DNA from: Flavobacterium faecale
GTDB lineage: Bacteria; Bacteroidota; Bacteroidia; Flavobacteriales; Flavobacteriaceae
NCBI RefSeq assembly: GCF_003076455.1
Contig: NZ_CP020918.1
Span: 4,500,001 to 4,564,000 of the forward strand
Direction of reading: 5' to 3'
Length of the DNA: 64,000 nucleotides
The translations under genes and the position numbers were made by a program. Positions 35,035-46,172 of this stretch are shown here, in pieces (within the stretch, counting starts at the first letter, position 1; every line of letters begins with the position of its first letter). The notes beneath the pieces were generated by a model. The model was given only the letters and a program-made list of their open reading frames with translations, did no database searches and had not been told where the DNA came from.

Positions 35035-36222
35035 TTAGGATATAACACCAGATCCTAACAACTCTTCCCCTTCATGCCAAGCTACAAATTGCCCTTCGGT
35101 AATTGCCGATTGTGGTTCGTCAAAAGAGATGTACATTCCGTTTTCTAATTGATGTAGGGTGGCTTTTTGAAGTGGCTGTCTGTATCGAATGCGTGCCATT
35201 ACCTCACGTGTTTGTCCGTTGTGTAAACGTAAATCTTCGCGAATCCAGTGTACCTCTGATTGTTCTACAAACAAAGCAGAACGGAACAAACCTGGATGCT
35301 GTGCTCCCATTCCGGTATAAATTGTGTTTGTATCTACATCTGTAGCAATTACAAACAGTGCTTCCTTTGTTCCACCAACATTCAAACCTTTACGTTGGCC
35401 CACAGTAAAATAATGTGCACCTTGGTGTTTTCCAACCACTTTACCCATAGTTGGACTGTATAAAGTTTTGTTTGAAGAACTGATTAACTCCTCTTCTGGA
35501 GAACCAACCTCTGTAGTATCTTGGTTATAAATAGGATCGGCAGCGTCAATTTGAACTATAACACCGTCTTTTGGTTGTAATTTTTGTTGTAAAAACTCAG
35601 GAAGCCGTACTTTACCAATAAAACAAAGTCCTTGCGAATCTTTTTTCTCAGCGGTTACTAGCTCCATTTCAGCCGCAATTTCGCGCACCTCAGGTTTGGT
35701 CAACTCACCAATCGGAAACAAAGCTTTTGCCAATTGCTGTTGTGATAATTGACAAAGAAAATAAGACTGATCTTTATTGTTGTCTGCTCCCGCTTGCAAT
35801 TGGTAAACAGTTTCGCCATTAACCTCGATTTCAGACTTACGACAATAATGTCCTGTTGCTACATAATCAGCACCAAGACTCATTGCAATTTTCATAAAAA
35901 CGTCAAATTTAATTTCGCGATTACAAAGTACGTCAGGATTTGGAGTGCGTCCTTTTTCGTATTCGTTGAACATATAGTCCACAATTTTTTCTTTGTATTC
36001 TTCGCTTAAATCTACGGTCTGGAAAGGAATACCTAATTTTTCAGCTACTAACAGAGCATCATTACTATCTTCCAACCATGGGCAATCATTGGAAATGGTA
36101 ACAGAATCGTCGTGCCAATTTTTCATGAACAATCCAATTACTTCATATCCTTGCTGCTGCAAAAGATAGGCTGCAACACTTGAATCAACTCCTCCAGATA
36201 GACCTACTACGACACGTTTCAT
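35035..36222 (-). CDS. mnmA: tRNA-specific 2-thiouridylase MnmA
   Basis: The 395-residue protein is counted from ATG 36222 (an ATG 12 bases upstream is the alternative). It thiolates U34 of Lys, Glu and Gln tRNAs. The PP-loop is [16 protein letters not shown]; the catalytic cysteines are in [14 protein letters not shown] and [11 protein letters not shown], and GHYCR is present. The C-terminal beta-barrel ([28 protein letters not shown]) is complete. A minus-strand -7 element TATCTTTG lies at 36249-36256. Confidence 0.95.
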   Translation of the reverse strand: MKRVVVGLSGGVDSSVAAYLLQQQGYEVIGLFMKNWHDDSVTISNDCPWLEDSNDALLVAEKLGIPFQTVDLSEEYKEKIVDYMFNEYEKGRTPNPDVLCNREIKFDVFMKIAMSLGADYVATGHYCRKSEIEVNGETVYQLQAGADNNKDQSYFLCQLSQQQLAKALFPIGELTKPEVREIAAEMELVTAEKKDSQGLCFIGKVRLPEFLQQKLQPKDGVIVQIDAADPIYNQDTTEVGSPEEELISSSNKTLYSPTMGKVVGKHQGAHYFTVGQRKGLNVGGTKEALFVIATDVDTNTIYTGMGAQHPGLFRSALFVEQSEVHWIREDLRLHNGQTREVMARIRYRQPLQKATLHQLENGMYISFDEPQSAITEGQFVAWHEGEELLGSGVIS

Positions 36223-36506
36223 TATTTCCTGCATTTTTTATGAGGGTGCAAAGATACAATGTTTTTATGGTTATCTTGTTTAACTATTGTTAATTCCAAG
36301 CCTTCAAAAATTACATTTATTTCTATAGAACTAAAACAATCGTTTTAAAAATAAACCTTATTTTAGTCTCAAATTATAGAAAAGCTACAACTTTAGTGAC
36401 CGATAGCTTTAGTCTTGATTACACAGCTAGATTTTTTTTATAAAATTGTAAAAAACCTACGCAACCTTTCCGTATTAAATTCTCTATTATAAAAATAACC
36501 TCTACC

Positions 36507-37037
36507 ATGAAAAAAATAATAGCTAGTATTGCACTATTGGGATTACTTACTTCTTGTTCTAATTCAACAATTGATCAAGAACCCTCAAATGAGATGAACT
36601 ACAGTAAAAGTTTAGCAAAGTGGACAGAATTAAAAGCGGTAAACGGAAATTCATATACCTACAAAAGCAATTTCACCTCCTTTACAGGAAATGGTAACAC
36701 AACCCAACTAACCGTTAAAAATGGTATTGTAACAGCGAGGGAATACGAATCATTCTCTATCGACAACTCACCTTCAAGAACCAAAACTATTACTTTATAC
36801 TATCTTGAAGACGAAAAGAACTTAGGAACTCATACGGAAGGTGCTCCTACCATTACAATTGACGAAATATATACTTTGTGCGCTACTAATTATCTAAAAG
36901 TGGACGAAACTAATAATAGTATCACTTTCACCACCTTGCCATCTGGACTTTTGAATGTATGCGGTTACACTCCCAAAAACTGCATGGACGACTGTTTTGT
37001 AGGCGTGAATATCAGTGATTATAAGTGGGTTAAATGA
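36507..37037 (+). CDS. Hypothetical lipoprotein
   Basis: The 176-residue protein has SPII signal MKKIIASIALLGLLTSC with Cys17 as the lipidated residue. The mature part is Ser/Thr/Asn-rich and beta-like (KAVNGNSYTYKSNFTSF, TTQLTVKNGIVTAREYE), with three or four Cys near the C-terminus that may form disulfides (NVCGYTPKNCMDDCFVG). Convergent with a MORN-type gene 40 bases away. Function not recognised. Confidence 0.7.
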   Translation: MKKIIASIALLGLLTSCSNSTIDQEPSNEMNYSKSLAKWTELKAVNGNSYTYKSNFTSFTGNGNTTQLTVKNGIVTAREYESFSIDNSPSRTKTITLYYLEDEKNLGTHTEGAPTITIDEIYTLCATNYLKVDETNNSITFTTLPSGLLNVCGYTPKNCMDDCFVGVNISDYKWVK

Positions 37038-37076
37038 AATAGATAGAGTATTAAAATTGAGATATTTAATCTTTAT

Positions 37077-37781
37077 CTATTTAGCTTTGACCTTATTTGT
37101 ATTCAATGGTGCACTCATATTAGTTTCTTTTTGCAGTTTTCCATTTTCGAAAAATTTCCAGATACCCACTTTTTTACCGTTTAAAAATTTTCCATGAGAG
37201 ACTACTTTTCCATCAGCTTCCTTGTAAATAGCTTCACCGTCGTACTGATCTGCTTTGAACGAAGCCGATTCTAGAATAATATCATTCTCAGAATATTTTT
37301 TATATGGGCCTTCTTTTAAACCATCTTTATAATGGGTTTCTTCTGCCACTTTTCCACTTAAGTAGTAGACAGTTCTTAAGCCGTTCAATTTTCCGTTTTT
37401 GTAGTTTTCGGTTGTCATTACCACTGCTGATTCTTGGTGGTAATATTTCCATAATCCTTCAAATTGTTTATTTACAACACGTCCTTCACTCACCTTATTT
37501 TTCGATTGATCGTAAAATATGGTGTATGCGCTTCCGTCACCAGCACTAAAATCACGAGTCGCAATAACAGAACCGACTTTTGTATCATCAAAAAATTGGA
37601 ACAAACCTACTTCTTGCCCATGTGCAAACGTACCTTCGTACTTAGGACGTTTTGAATCTTGGTAAAACCCCTTCCACAAACCGTCTTTCTTTCCGTTGGA
37701 ATCTAACTTATTGTTGTTTTGTGCATTAACACTTAAATTTACGATTAAAAATAAAAAAATAATTCTCTGTACTGTTTTCAT
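37077..37781 (-). CDS. MORN-repeat exported protein (YwqK-like)
   Basis: The 234-residue protein counted from ATG 37781 (ATG 37793 is an alternative) has signal peptide MKTVQRIIFLFLIVNLSVNAQ. At least six MORN-like units follow: KKDGLWKGFYQDSKRPKYEG, EGLWKYYHQES, GKLNGLRTVYYLSGKVAEE, LKEGPYKKYSEND, DQYDGEAIYKEADG, GKKVGIWKFFENGKLQKE. Databases call such proteins 'toxin-antitoxin system YwqK family antitoxin', but no toxin gene is adjacent, so that name is not supported here. Confidence 0.75.
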   Translation of the reverse strand: MKTVQRIIFLFLIVNLSVNAQNNNKLDSNGKKDGLWKGFYQDSKRPKYEGTFAHGQEVGLFQFFDDTKVGSVIATRDFSAGDGSAYTIFYDQSKNKVSEGRVVNKQFEGLWKYYHQESAVVMTTENYKNGKLNGLRTVYYLSGKVAEETHYKDGLKEGPYKKYSENDIILESASFKADQYDGEAIYKEADGKVVSHGKFLNGKKVGIWKFFENGKLQKETNMSAPLNTNKVKAK

Positions 37782-38033
37782 TGGTTTTCGCATTGAAAAT
37801 ATATAACTTCTAATTTATAATAAAATAGTATTGATAACAACTTATTTGCCACTGATATATAAAGTAGTCAGGATTGAAAAAAATTATTTTTCACTGGAAT
37901 AGGAAAGCACATCCGGAAACTACGGGAAAAACTACTTCCTAGACCTAATAAAAAAAGAGATCATCCAATTGGATGACACCCTAAATGCATCCCTTTATAA
38001 CGCAACTTAAAATTAATTATTTCACACCCTAAA

Positions 38034-38065
38034 ACAAAAAAATCCCGAATGAACGAGATTTTTTT
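38034..38065 (-). terminator. Terminator of yidC
   Basis: An A-rich/T-rich hairpin AAAAAAATC-CG / CG-GATTTTTTT with one mismatch, directly after yidC (stop at 38073) on the minus strand. Confidence 0.55.
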
Positions 38066-38072
38066 GATTGTA

Positions 38073-39968
38073 TTATTTCTTTTTTTGTTGTGCCTTGGCA
38101 GCTTCTTGCTGTTCCATTACTTCTTGTAATTTTTGTTGGAACTTACCTGGTTTCTTAGGCTCTTTCTTTTTGTTTTCTTGAATTTGAGCGTGAATTTTAT
38201 CTTCGTCCACAATGTAATTCTTAATCACCAATAACAATCCGATAGAGATTAGGTTGGAAATAAAATAGTACAAACTCAATCCTGATGCATAACTGTTAAA
38301 GAAAAACAACATCATCAATGGCGATACGTAAATCATGATTTTCATCATTTTGGCCATATCCGGCATTCCTTCTTGCGTTGGAGTAGCCATTTGTTGGTCT
38401 CCTGTTGTTAATTTCATATAAAAGAAAATAGCGATAGAAGCTAAAATCGGGAACAAACTAATGTGATTTCCGTACGCTGGAATATGGAATGGTAACTCGT
38501 AAACAGAATCGAATGAAGACAAATCTTTTGCCCATAAAAATGGTTTTTGTCTTAACCCAATAGCTGACGGGAAGAATTGAAACAAGGCATAGAATACTGG
38601 CATTTGCAGTAATCCAGGTATACAACCTGCCATAGGATTGACCCCGGCTTTGTTGTATAACTTCATTGTTTCTTGCTGTTTCTTCATTGGGTCTTTACTG
38701 TATTTCTCACCCAATTCTGCAATTTCTGGCTTCAATACTTTCATTTTTGCTTGTGACAAAAACGATTTATATGTAACCGGAGACATTAATAATTTGATTA
38801 AGATTGTAAACAAGATAATTGCCCATCCGTGCTCCATGAAAGCGCTCAAGAACCCGTATAAAGGAATGAATGCGTGACGGTTGATAAAACCAAATATCCC
38901 CCAACCCAATGGCACGATAGCCTCAAGGTTTTTGTCGTATGATTTTAATAAGGTATAATCCGTTGGACCAAAGTACCAATTCATTTTCTGATCTATTTCA
39001 CCGTTTTTGAAAGCCAATGGTACAGTAGCCTTAAATTGTTTGGTGAAAATAGTATCAACTTCTTGGTCTTTTACTAAGTTATTCGAATACAATTCTGCAG
39101 AAGCAAAAGGTTCGTCACTTATTAAGATAGAAGAGAAAAAGTGTTGTTTGAAAGCGATATAAGAAACCTTTTCTGGATTATCTGTTTTGTCAGTTCCTTG
39201 ACCTAAATAATCTGTTTTACCATCTTCGTACTCAAAATACATTTCGGCATAACGGTTTTCATAGGTAATACTTTTTTCATTAGCATAGGTTTTCAAATCC
39301 CACTCCAAGTTCAATGGCTTATTACTAACCAAAGTATTATTTAATCCTTGTGATTGAATTTCGAAATCCAACATGTAGTTATCTGCTTTCAATACATATT
39401 TAAATTCTAAATACGCATTGTCTGCTGATTTTAAACGCATAGAAAGAATTTGATCTTCTCCATTTTTGGTTAGAGTAGGCTCAAAAAACAAATCTTTGGT
39501 GTTTAAAGTATGATTGTCTTTGGTTTGCAATTGAATATTTAAATTCGAATTGTTATCCTTAATCAATTCTACCAATTGACCAGAATCTTTTGAAAATCTA
39601 GTGAAATCTTTTAAAGAGGCTTCTACAATATAACCACCTTTGTTAGCGATTTTAAGTGTAACCAATTTATTTTCGATAGTAGTAAAAGACTCGTTTGCTG
39701 AAGGAAGTGTTGCTGAATAAGCAAATCCACCTAAAGACTTTTGTAGTTTTGCCATTTGCAAAGTATCTCCAGGTGCAGCAGCCGCCAATGTAATGGTTTT
39801 GGCTACTTCTTTAGTCTTTACTGCTTGCTTGGTAACCAACTCTTTTTGTGCTTTTTCGGCAGCGATTTCGGCTTCATTTGGTTTATTTTGGTACATAATC
39901 CAAATTAAAATACCAAATATCAATATAAAACCGATTAACGAATTGGGGTCAAATTTTTTTTCTTCCAT
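38073..39968 (-). CDS. yidC: Membrane protein insertase YidC
   Basis: The 631-residue protein has an N-terminal membrane anchor (LIGFILIFGILIWIMY), a large periplasmic beta-sandwich domain (about 60-350) as in other Gram-negative YidCs, then the conserved five-helix insertase region (WAIILFTILIKLLMSPVTYK, PGLLQMPVFYALFQFFPSAI, LSLYYFISNLISIGLLLVI) and a basic C-terminal tail (KKEPKKPGKFQQKL). It inserts membrane proteins with or without SecYEG. It follows pyrG, as in many Flavobacteria, but a hairpin between them suggests at least partial independence. Confidence 0.95.
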   Translation of the reverse strand: MEEKKFDPNSLIGFILIFGILIWIMYQNKPNEAEIAAEKAQKELVTKQAVKTKEVAKTITLAAAAPGDTLQMAKLQKSLGGFAYSATLPSANESFTTIENKLVTLKIANKGGYIVEASLKDFTRFSKDSGQLVELIKDNNSNLNIQLQTKDNHTLNTKDLFFEPTLTKNGEDQILSMRLKSADNAYLEFKYVLKADNYMLDFEIQSQGLNNTLVSNKPLNLEWDLKTYANEKSITYENRYAEMYFEYEDGKTDYLGQGTDKTDNPEKVSYIAFKQHFFSSILISDEPFASAELYSNNLVKDQEVDTIFTKQFKATVPLAFKNGEIDQKMNWYFGPTDYTLLKSYDKNLEAIVPLGWGIFGFINRHAFIPLYGFLSAFMEHGWAIILFTILIKLLMSPVTYKSFLSQAKMKVLKPEIAELGEKYSKDPMKKQQETMKLYNKAGVNPMAGCIPGLLQMPVFYALFQFFPSAIGLRQKPFLWAKDLSSFDSVYELPFHIPAYGNHISLFPILASIAIFFYMKLTTGDQQMATPTQEGMPDMAKMMKIMIYVSPLMMLFFFNSYASGLSLYYFISNLISIGLLLVIKNYIVDEDKIHAQIQENKKKEPKKPGKFQQKLQEVMEQQEAAKAQQKKK

Positions 39969-40000
39969 TATAATTTTTAAAAATGTTTAAAATATAAAAA

Positions 40001-40026
40001 TTCCGTTTCCAATAATAGAAACGGAA
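40001..40026 (-). terminator. Intrinsic terminator between pyrG and yidC
   Basis: TTCCGTTTC / GAAACGGAA, 9-bp perfect stem, followed on the minus strand by TTTTTATATT; 11 bases after the pyrG stop. Confidence 0.75.
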
Positions 40027-40036
40027 GTTTTGGTCA

Positions 40037-41722
<1,686 letters not shown>

Positions 41723-41802
41723 TTAAAAAAGAGATAATTCATAAAATTAAACCTCTTGCAGACCGTTTGTTTTTACTACAAATTGATGATTTACAATAGG
41801 TT

Positions 41803-42036
41803 TTAGCGAGGTTTAGGATACCTTTTTTTTATATTTCGAATTAAATCTTCTAAACCATTTAGTTTTAATTCATAAATAAGCGCTAGTTGTTGTCCCAACT
41901 CCCCCTTTGGAAAACCCTTATTGTGGTACCAAACCACATAAAACTCGGGCAAATCGATTAAAAACCGACCTTCATATTTACCAAAAGGCATTTTGGTGTG
42001 CGCCAATTTGATAAGCTGCTCTTGATTATCGTTCAT
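41803..42036 (-). CDS. DUF3820 family small protein
   Basis: The 77-residue protein includes TKMPFGKYEGRFLIDLPEFY and VVWYHNKGFPKGELG, which define DUF3820; members are small, soluble and of unknown role, sometimes called YpeB-like exonuclease-associated proteins. No signal peptide. Upstream (minus direction) is a 122-residue hypothetical gene. A degenerate ACTG repeat lies at 42064-42091. Confidence 0.75.
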   Translation of the reverse strand: MNDNQEQLIKLAHTKMPFGKYEGRFLIDLPEFYVVWYHNKGFPKGELGQQLALIYELKLNGLEDLIRNIKKRYPKPR

Positions 42037-42063
42037 CTTTTTATTCTATTAAAATGCCGTTGA

Positions 42064-42091
42064 CCACTGAGTCAGAACTGCGACATCAGTA
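42064..42091. repeat. Degenerate ACTG-type repeat
   Basis: ACTGAGTCAGAACTGCGACATCAGT contains ACTGAG and ACTGCGAC words as in the 27.0-kb 13-bp array, in the gap between two small genes. Confidence 0.35.
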
Positions 42092-42170
42092 AAAAAAAAT
42101 AGAAGACCAAAATAACTTGATCTTCTAGATTTATAAAAATATTTTTATAGTAAGAACCTAATTTAGGTTA

Positions 42171-42539
42171 CTATTCGTCTTCGTCTTCGTAAAACTCATC
42201 ATAACGAGCTGGAATTTGTGGATCAAACAACGGACATTTAAACTCTTCCATAATACTTACTAGTTTATCCATGGTTTTTCCTTGCGTACCGTAGCAGTCA
42301 ATAGAGATACTTTCTGGAGTCGATTTTACTTGAAAAGCACCTTTCCCTTTTGGGTTTTGCCAACTGTCTTCATCTACTTTTTCCCAATCTGAGAAAACGG
42401 AACTAATTCTATTGCGAATTACTTGGATCGGAAGCACTTCTAATCCTTCGACAGCTTCGCCGTCAACTAGAGCTTCATAAACCAGTTGATGATTGAGATA
42501 TATTTCTTCTTGATATTGCCAAAAAACGAGTTCGTACAT
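42171..42539 (-). CDS. Hypothetical acidic protein
   Basis: The 122-residue protein has no signal peptide, starts MYELVFWQYQEEIYLNHQLV and ends in an acidic tail (YDEFYEDEDE). The middle (VIRNRISSVFSDWEKVDEDS, KGAFQVKSTPESISIDCYG) looks like a small alpha/beta domain. It lies 76 bases downstream of the purM-like gene on the same strand, with a CTAAG repeat array exactly filling the gap. Function not recognised. Confidence 0.6.
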   Translation of the reverse strand: MYELVFWQYQEEIYLNHQLVYEALVDGEAVEGLEVLPIQVIRNRISSVFSDWEKVDEDSWQNPKGKGAFQVKSTPESISIDCYGTQGKTMDKLVSIMEEFKCPLFDPQIPARYDEFYEDEDE

Positions 42540-42540
42540 A

Positions 42541-42612
42541 TTTTTTAAGTTGCTAAGGTTCTAAGTTGCCAAGATTCTAAGTTACTTAGCCACTTAGAAT
42601 CTTAGAAACTAT
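42541..42612. repeat. CTAAG-type repeat array between the purM-like gene and the 122-residue gene
   Basis: Repeated words AAGTTGCTAAGGTTCTAAG, TTGCCAAGATTCTAAG, TTACTTAGCCACTTAGAATC and TTAGAAAC run in both orientations with a period of about 8-10 bases. Its complement contains AGTTTCTAAGATTCTAAG, nearly identical to the element at 26921-26962. Confidence 0.55.
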
Positions 42613-42615
42613 CTT

Positions 42616-43794
42616 TTAATACTCGAAAGTACCGTATTCGCTGGTAATTGTTAATTTCTTAGTATCAGCTGCCTCTACTCTACCTACGATTTGAGCTACA
42701 ACATTGAACGATTTTGAAATTGCAATTATATCTTGCGCTACTGCTTCGGGAACGTAAATTTCCATACGGTGACCGCAGTTAAATACTTGGTACATCTCTT
42801 TCCAATCGGTTTTGGATTGCTCCTGAATCAATTGAAATAATGGTGGTACTGGAAACAAATTATCCTTTATAATATGCAAATCATTCACAAAATGCAAGAT
42901 TTTCGTTTGCGCTCCACCACTACAGTGCACCATTCCGTGAATATCCTCTGAATTGTATTTATCTAAAATAGTTTTAATAATCGGTGCATAGGTACGTGTT
43001 GGCGAAAGCACCAATTGTCCTGCATCGATGGGAGAATTCTCCACCGCATCGGTCAATTTCACTTGTCCTGAATAAATTAAATCATCTGGAACAGCAGCGT
43101 CAAAACTTTCTGGGTATTTTGTAGCCAAATATTTTTCAAAAACATCATGACGAGCAGACGTTAAGCCGTTACTACCCATTCCACCATTGTATCCTTTTTC
43201 ATAAGAAGCTTGACCGAATGAAGCCAAACCTACAATAACATCACCTGCTTTGATATTGGCATTGTCAATAACTTTGCTACGTGGCATGCGCGCTGTAACC
43301 GTAGAGTCTACAATTATAGTACGAACGATATCACCCACATCGGCAGTTTCTCCACCAGTAGAATGTATGGTTACGCCAAAAGAATCTAATTCTTTAATTA
43401 ATTCTTCGGTTCCATTGATAATAGCAGAAATAACTTCAGCTGGAATCAAATTTTTATTTCGACCAATTGTTGACGAAAGCAAAATATTATCAGTTGCCCC
43501 AACACACAATAAATCGTCAATATTCATGATCAAGGCATCTTGAGCAATCCCTTTCCATACCGATAAATCACCAGTTTCTTTCCAATACATATACGCTAAA
43601 GAGGATTTTGTTCCTGCTCCATCGGCATGCATAATCAAGCAATAATTCTCGTCCTGAGTCAAATAATCAGGTACAATTTTGCAAAATGCTTGTGGAAATA
43701 ATCCTTTATCTATGTTTTTTATCGCGTTATGAACATCTTCTTTGGACGCTGAAACCCCACGAAGGGCATATCTTTTTGAAGTATCTGAACTCAT
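42616..43794 (-). CDS. purM: Phosphoribosylformylglycinamidine cyclo-ligase-like protein (AIR synthase related)
   Basis: The 392-residue protein starts from ATG 43794; an upstream ATG at 43842 would lie inside the -7 element, so it is excluded. The family converts FGAM to AIR in purine synthesis. Motifs: CLIMHADGAGTKSSLAYMYW, DALIMNIDDLLCVGATDN, HSTGGETADVGDIVRTIIVD, VIVGLASFGQASYEKGYNGG and VHCSGGAQTKILHFV. It is longer than E. coli PurM (about 345) and belongs to the longer Bacteroidota type, so assignment to PurM function is likely rather than proven. Confidence 0.85.
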   Translation of the reverse strand: MSSDTSKRYALRGVSASKEDVHNAIKNIDKGLFPQAFCKIVPDYLTQDENYCLIMHADGAGTKSSLAYMYWKETGDLSVWKGIAQDALIMNIDDLLCVGATDNILLSSTIGRNKNLIPAEVISAIINGTEELIKELDSFGVTIHSTGGETADVGDIVRTIIVDSTVTARMPRSKVIDNANIKAGDVIVGLASFGQASYEKGYNGGMGSNGLTSARHDVFEKYLATKYPESFDAAVPDDLIYSGQVKLTDAVENSPIDAGQLVLSPTRTYAPIIKTILDKYNSEDIHGMVHCSGGAQTKILHFVNDLHIIKDNLFPVPPLFQLIQEQSKTDWKEMYQVFNCGHRMEIYVPEAVAQDIIAISKSFNVVAQIVGRVEAADTKKLTITSEYGTFEY

Positions 43795-43839
43795 GAATTG
43801 TTGTTGTGTAAATGGTTTTGACCAACTTGTTTGCGTGCG

Positions 43840-43847
43840 CAAAGATA
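43840..43847 (-). promoter_or_regulatory. -7 promoter element of the purM-like gene
   Basis: CAAAGATA reads TATCTTTG on the minus strand, 45 bases upstream of ATG 43794; it rules out the more upstream start. Confidence 0.6.
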
Positions 43848-44022
43848 AAAAAATTTATAGATTTTTTATTGTAGAATTAGCATATGCTTCTACAGAAAGA
43901 CTATTTATAATTGAGATTATTAACAATTGTACCTAATATTGATAAGAAAATAGGATCCTGAACTAGTTAAAATTCTTCAATCCTTCCTTATTAACAGGTA
44001 CAAGAATTTTTCGATCTATAAA

Positions 44023-45285
44023 TTACAACTCATTAACATCGTTTAAAATCGCTTGTACAACTCCTAACGCTGCTCTTTCGCCTGAAATCATTGCAGCATT
44101 TAACGAACCATTCAATAACGTATCGCCAGCGACAAAAATTCCTTTTGACAACATTGTTTCTAAAGGCTCCATCTCGTATTTCAAGTTTTCTAAATTTGGT
44201 AATGCTTTTATGATCGAATATTGTTTTATAAATCGTAAATCATTAATACCACAGTATTGTTTGAGTTCTTCTTCTACTTGAATTCTTAAATTTTCTGATG
44301 TTAAACCATGATCTTTTACCACCGTTACAGATAACAAATCTTTGGCTCCAGAGGATTTTGTAGCGACACTAGTGTGGTAAAAAATATTATTTACCAAAGC
44401 GTCTTTGTCAGCTACTAAACCAATAATAGGTCTGGATAAAACCGCTTTTTCTGTTACAAAATAAAATGTTTCACAGGATTTCCAATCTACTTTATTATCG
44501 AGATCATTTTTGATTAAATCGTTTTTCTCTGTTGCAAGTATCACATAGTCACTATTTAATACTTCTCCATTTTCAAGTGTTATTTTTCCATCTTGTACAG
44601 AAGAAACTTTGGTATTAAAAAGGAAAGCAGTCTGCTTCAAATTAGCTTTTATTTGAATTGGGATAACCTCCATACCCGCTTTGGGTAGCGCAGCCGAACC
44701 TTCGCCAAACATTTTATATACAAATTCAAACATTCGACTAGAGGTTTGTAGCGATGGTTCTAAAAAGATGCCTGCAAAAAAAGGTTTAAAAAACGTAGTT
44801 ATAATTTCGTCTGAAAAACCAAAATCTTTTAAATATTGCAAAGTAGTTTTCTCTGGCTTAGCAAAAATCACGTCTAAATTAGTCTTCTTTAGTAGTAAAT
44901 TCAGTTTCAGAATTTTAATCTTATCCGAAAGCGAGCCAATTCCTGAAAAAAGCGTTGGAAACAATAACGAAATGGCACGCAAGGGATCACCAAGTGTTTT
45001 CTGTACACCATTTTTAAAAATAGTTGCACCAGGCAACAAATACTGCAAATCTAAATCGGCACTGTTTAAATATTTTTGAACTGCAGGATATGCTGTCAAT
45101 AGCACCTGAAAACCGTGGTCTAATTGATATCCGTCTATAGTATCCGTCTTTACACGACCTCCTACTTGATCGGTAGCTTCAATAATAGTGGGACAAAAAC
45201 CATTTTCCTCCAGAACTCTCGCAGCTATAAGTCCGCTAATTCCCGCACCTACAATATATATTTTGTACTCTTCTTTTTTCATCAC
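44023..45285 (-). CDS. FAD-dependent amine-oxidase/phytoene-desaturase-like protein
   Basis: The 420-residue flavoprotein has dinucleotide motif IVGAGISGLIAARVLEENG (about 10-28), followed by ATDQVGGRVKTDTIDGYQLD, the classic GGR signature of amine oxidases and desaturases. The C-terminal FAD site is GIFVAGDTLLNGSLNAAMISG. It is divergent from the TetR-ABC1-TIGR03643-SDR operon, with a 227-base shared control region; a minus-strand -7 element CAAATATA is at 45309-45316. Substrate unknown; co-regulation with the divergent operon is plausible. Confidence 0.8.
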   Translation of the reverse strand: MMKKEEYKIYIVGAGISGLIAARVLEENGFCPTIIEATDQVGGRVKTDTIDGYQLDHGFQVLLTAYPAVQKYLNSADLDLQYLLPGATIFKNGVQKTLGDPLRAISLLFPTLFSGIGSLSDKIKILKLNLLLKKTNLDVIFAKPEKTTLQYLKDFGFSDEIITTFFKPFFAGIFLEPSLQTSSRMFEFVYKMFGEGSAALPKAGMEVIPIQIKANLKQTAFLFNTKVSSVQDGKITLENGEVLNSDYVILATEKNDLIKNDLDNKVDWKSCETFYFVTEKAVLSRPIIGLVADKDALVNNIFYHTSVATKSSGAKDLLSVTVVKDHGLTSENLRIQVEEELKQYCGINDLRFIKQYSIIKALPNLENLKYEMEPLETMLSKGIFVAGDTLLNGSLNAAMISGERAALGVVQAILNDVNEL

Positions 45286-45433
45286 AACTTTCTACCTTAT
45301 ATCTGTAACAAATATAAGCTATAGCGTAGCAAAGTACAACAAAAAATAAATTGATATTAAGTAAGTTTATTCAGCAGCTATCACAAAATTAGATTGTATC
45401 TTTAAGGAGCAAAACAACTTAGATAAAAATATT

Positions 45434-45487
45434 AACAAATATTTTGTTTAACCTTTTTGATTAATAGTTAAACATTACCTATCTTTA
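45434..45487 (+). promoter_or_regulatory. Promoter of the TetR operon with palindromic operator candidate
   Basis: Elements in order: 15-bp palindrome AACAAA-TAT-TTTGTT (45434-45448), -33 TTTG (45456-45459), a 20-base spacer, and -7 TATCTTTA (45480-45487); the ATG follows at 45513. The palindrome lies just upstream of -33, a usual place for a TetR-family operator. Confidence 0.5.
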
Positions 45488-45512
45488 CATCATCAATTAA
45501 ACATTTATTGTT

Positions 45513-46172
45513 ATGACAACTCAAAATAGTACAACAGACAGAGAAGGAATTATTTCCATGTATATGGATTACACTTTAGAAAACAGCAAAAAACCAGATT
45601 CAGTTTATCTCTTTGCGAAGGCAAACCATATCACCGAAGCTGACTTTTATAAAGAATTCGGAACCCTAGAAGCTGTTGACAAAGCTATTTTCGGTTTGTT
45701 TTTCTCTAAAACTGTTGATTTAATTGCAAAAGACCCAGCCTACCACGAATATGAAACTAAAAACAAATTGTTAAGTTTTTATTTTACATTTTTCGAAATG
45801 TTGACAATGAACCGTTCTTACGTGCTTCTTACTTTGAAAGAACACAAGAACATGTTGAAAAACATGTCACAATTGGCACCGCTACGCACAGACTTTAAAA
45901 ATTATTTCGGCGAAATTTTAGATGATAATTATTTACTTAAACAAGAAAAAATTCAAAAAATTCAATTGAAAGGATTGCAAGAAAGTGCCTGGATTCAGTT
46001 TCTATTTACGATGAAATTTTGGATGGACGATGATTCAGCAGCTTTTGAAAAGACAGATATTTATATCGAAAAATCGGTGAAACTAAGCTTTGAACTTATA
46101 AACGTTGCACCACTTGATAGTTTGATAGATTTTGGCAAATTTCTTTTTAAAGAAAAAACACAAAAAATGTAA
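45513..46172 (+). CDS. TetR-like transcriptional regulator
   Basis: The 219-residue all-helical protein has an N-terminal region (about 8-65) that resembles a TetR HTH but is degenerate: SVYLFAKANHITEADFYKEF corresponds to the recognition part. The C-terminal helices (FFEMLTMNRSYVLLTLKEHK, SAWIQFLFTMKFWMDD) match the TetR C-terminal ligand-binding fold of this flavobacterial subgroup. Stop and next start overlap by one base (TAATG). It probably regulates its own operon and the divergent oxidoreductase. Confidence 0.75.
   Translation: MTTQNSTTDREGIISMYMDYTLENSKKPDSVYLFAKANHITEADFYKEFGTLEAVDKAIFGLFFSKTVDLIAKDPAYHEYETKNKLLSFYFTFFEMLTMNRSYVLLTLKEHKNMLKNMSQLAPLRTDFKNYFGEILDDNYLLKQEKIQKIQLKGLQESAWIQFLFTMKFWMDDDSAAFEKTDIYIEKSVKLSFELINVAPLDSLIDFGKFLFKEKTQKM

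Noticed and set aside
37077..37781. Toxin-antitoxin module suggested by the YwqK family name
   Set aside because: Only MORN-like repeats and a signal peptide are visible and no toxin gene is adjacent.
37972..37985. Palindrome CATCCAATTGGATG as a terminator or operator
   Set aside because: No loop or T-tract, and not placed next to a promoter; could be chance.
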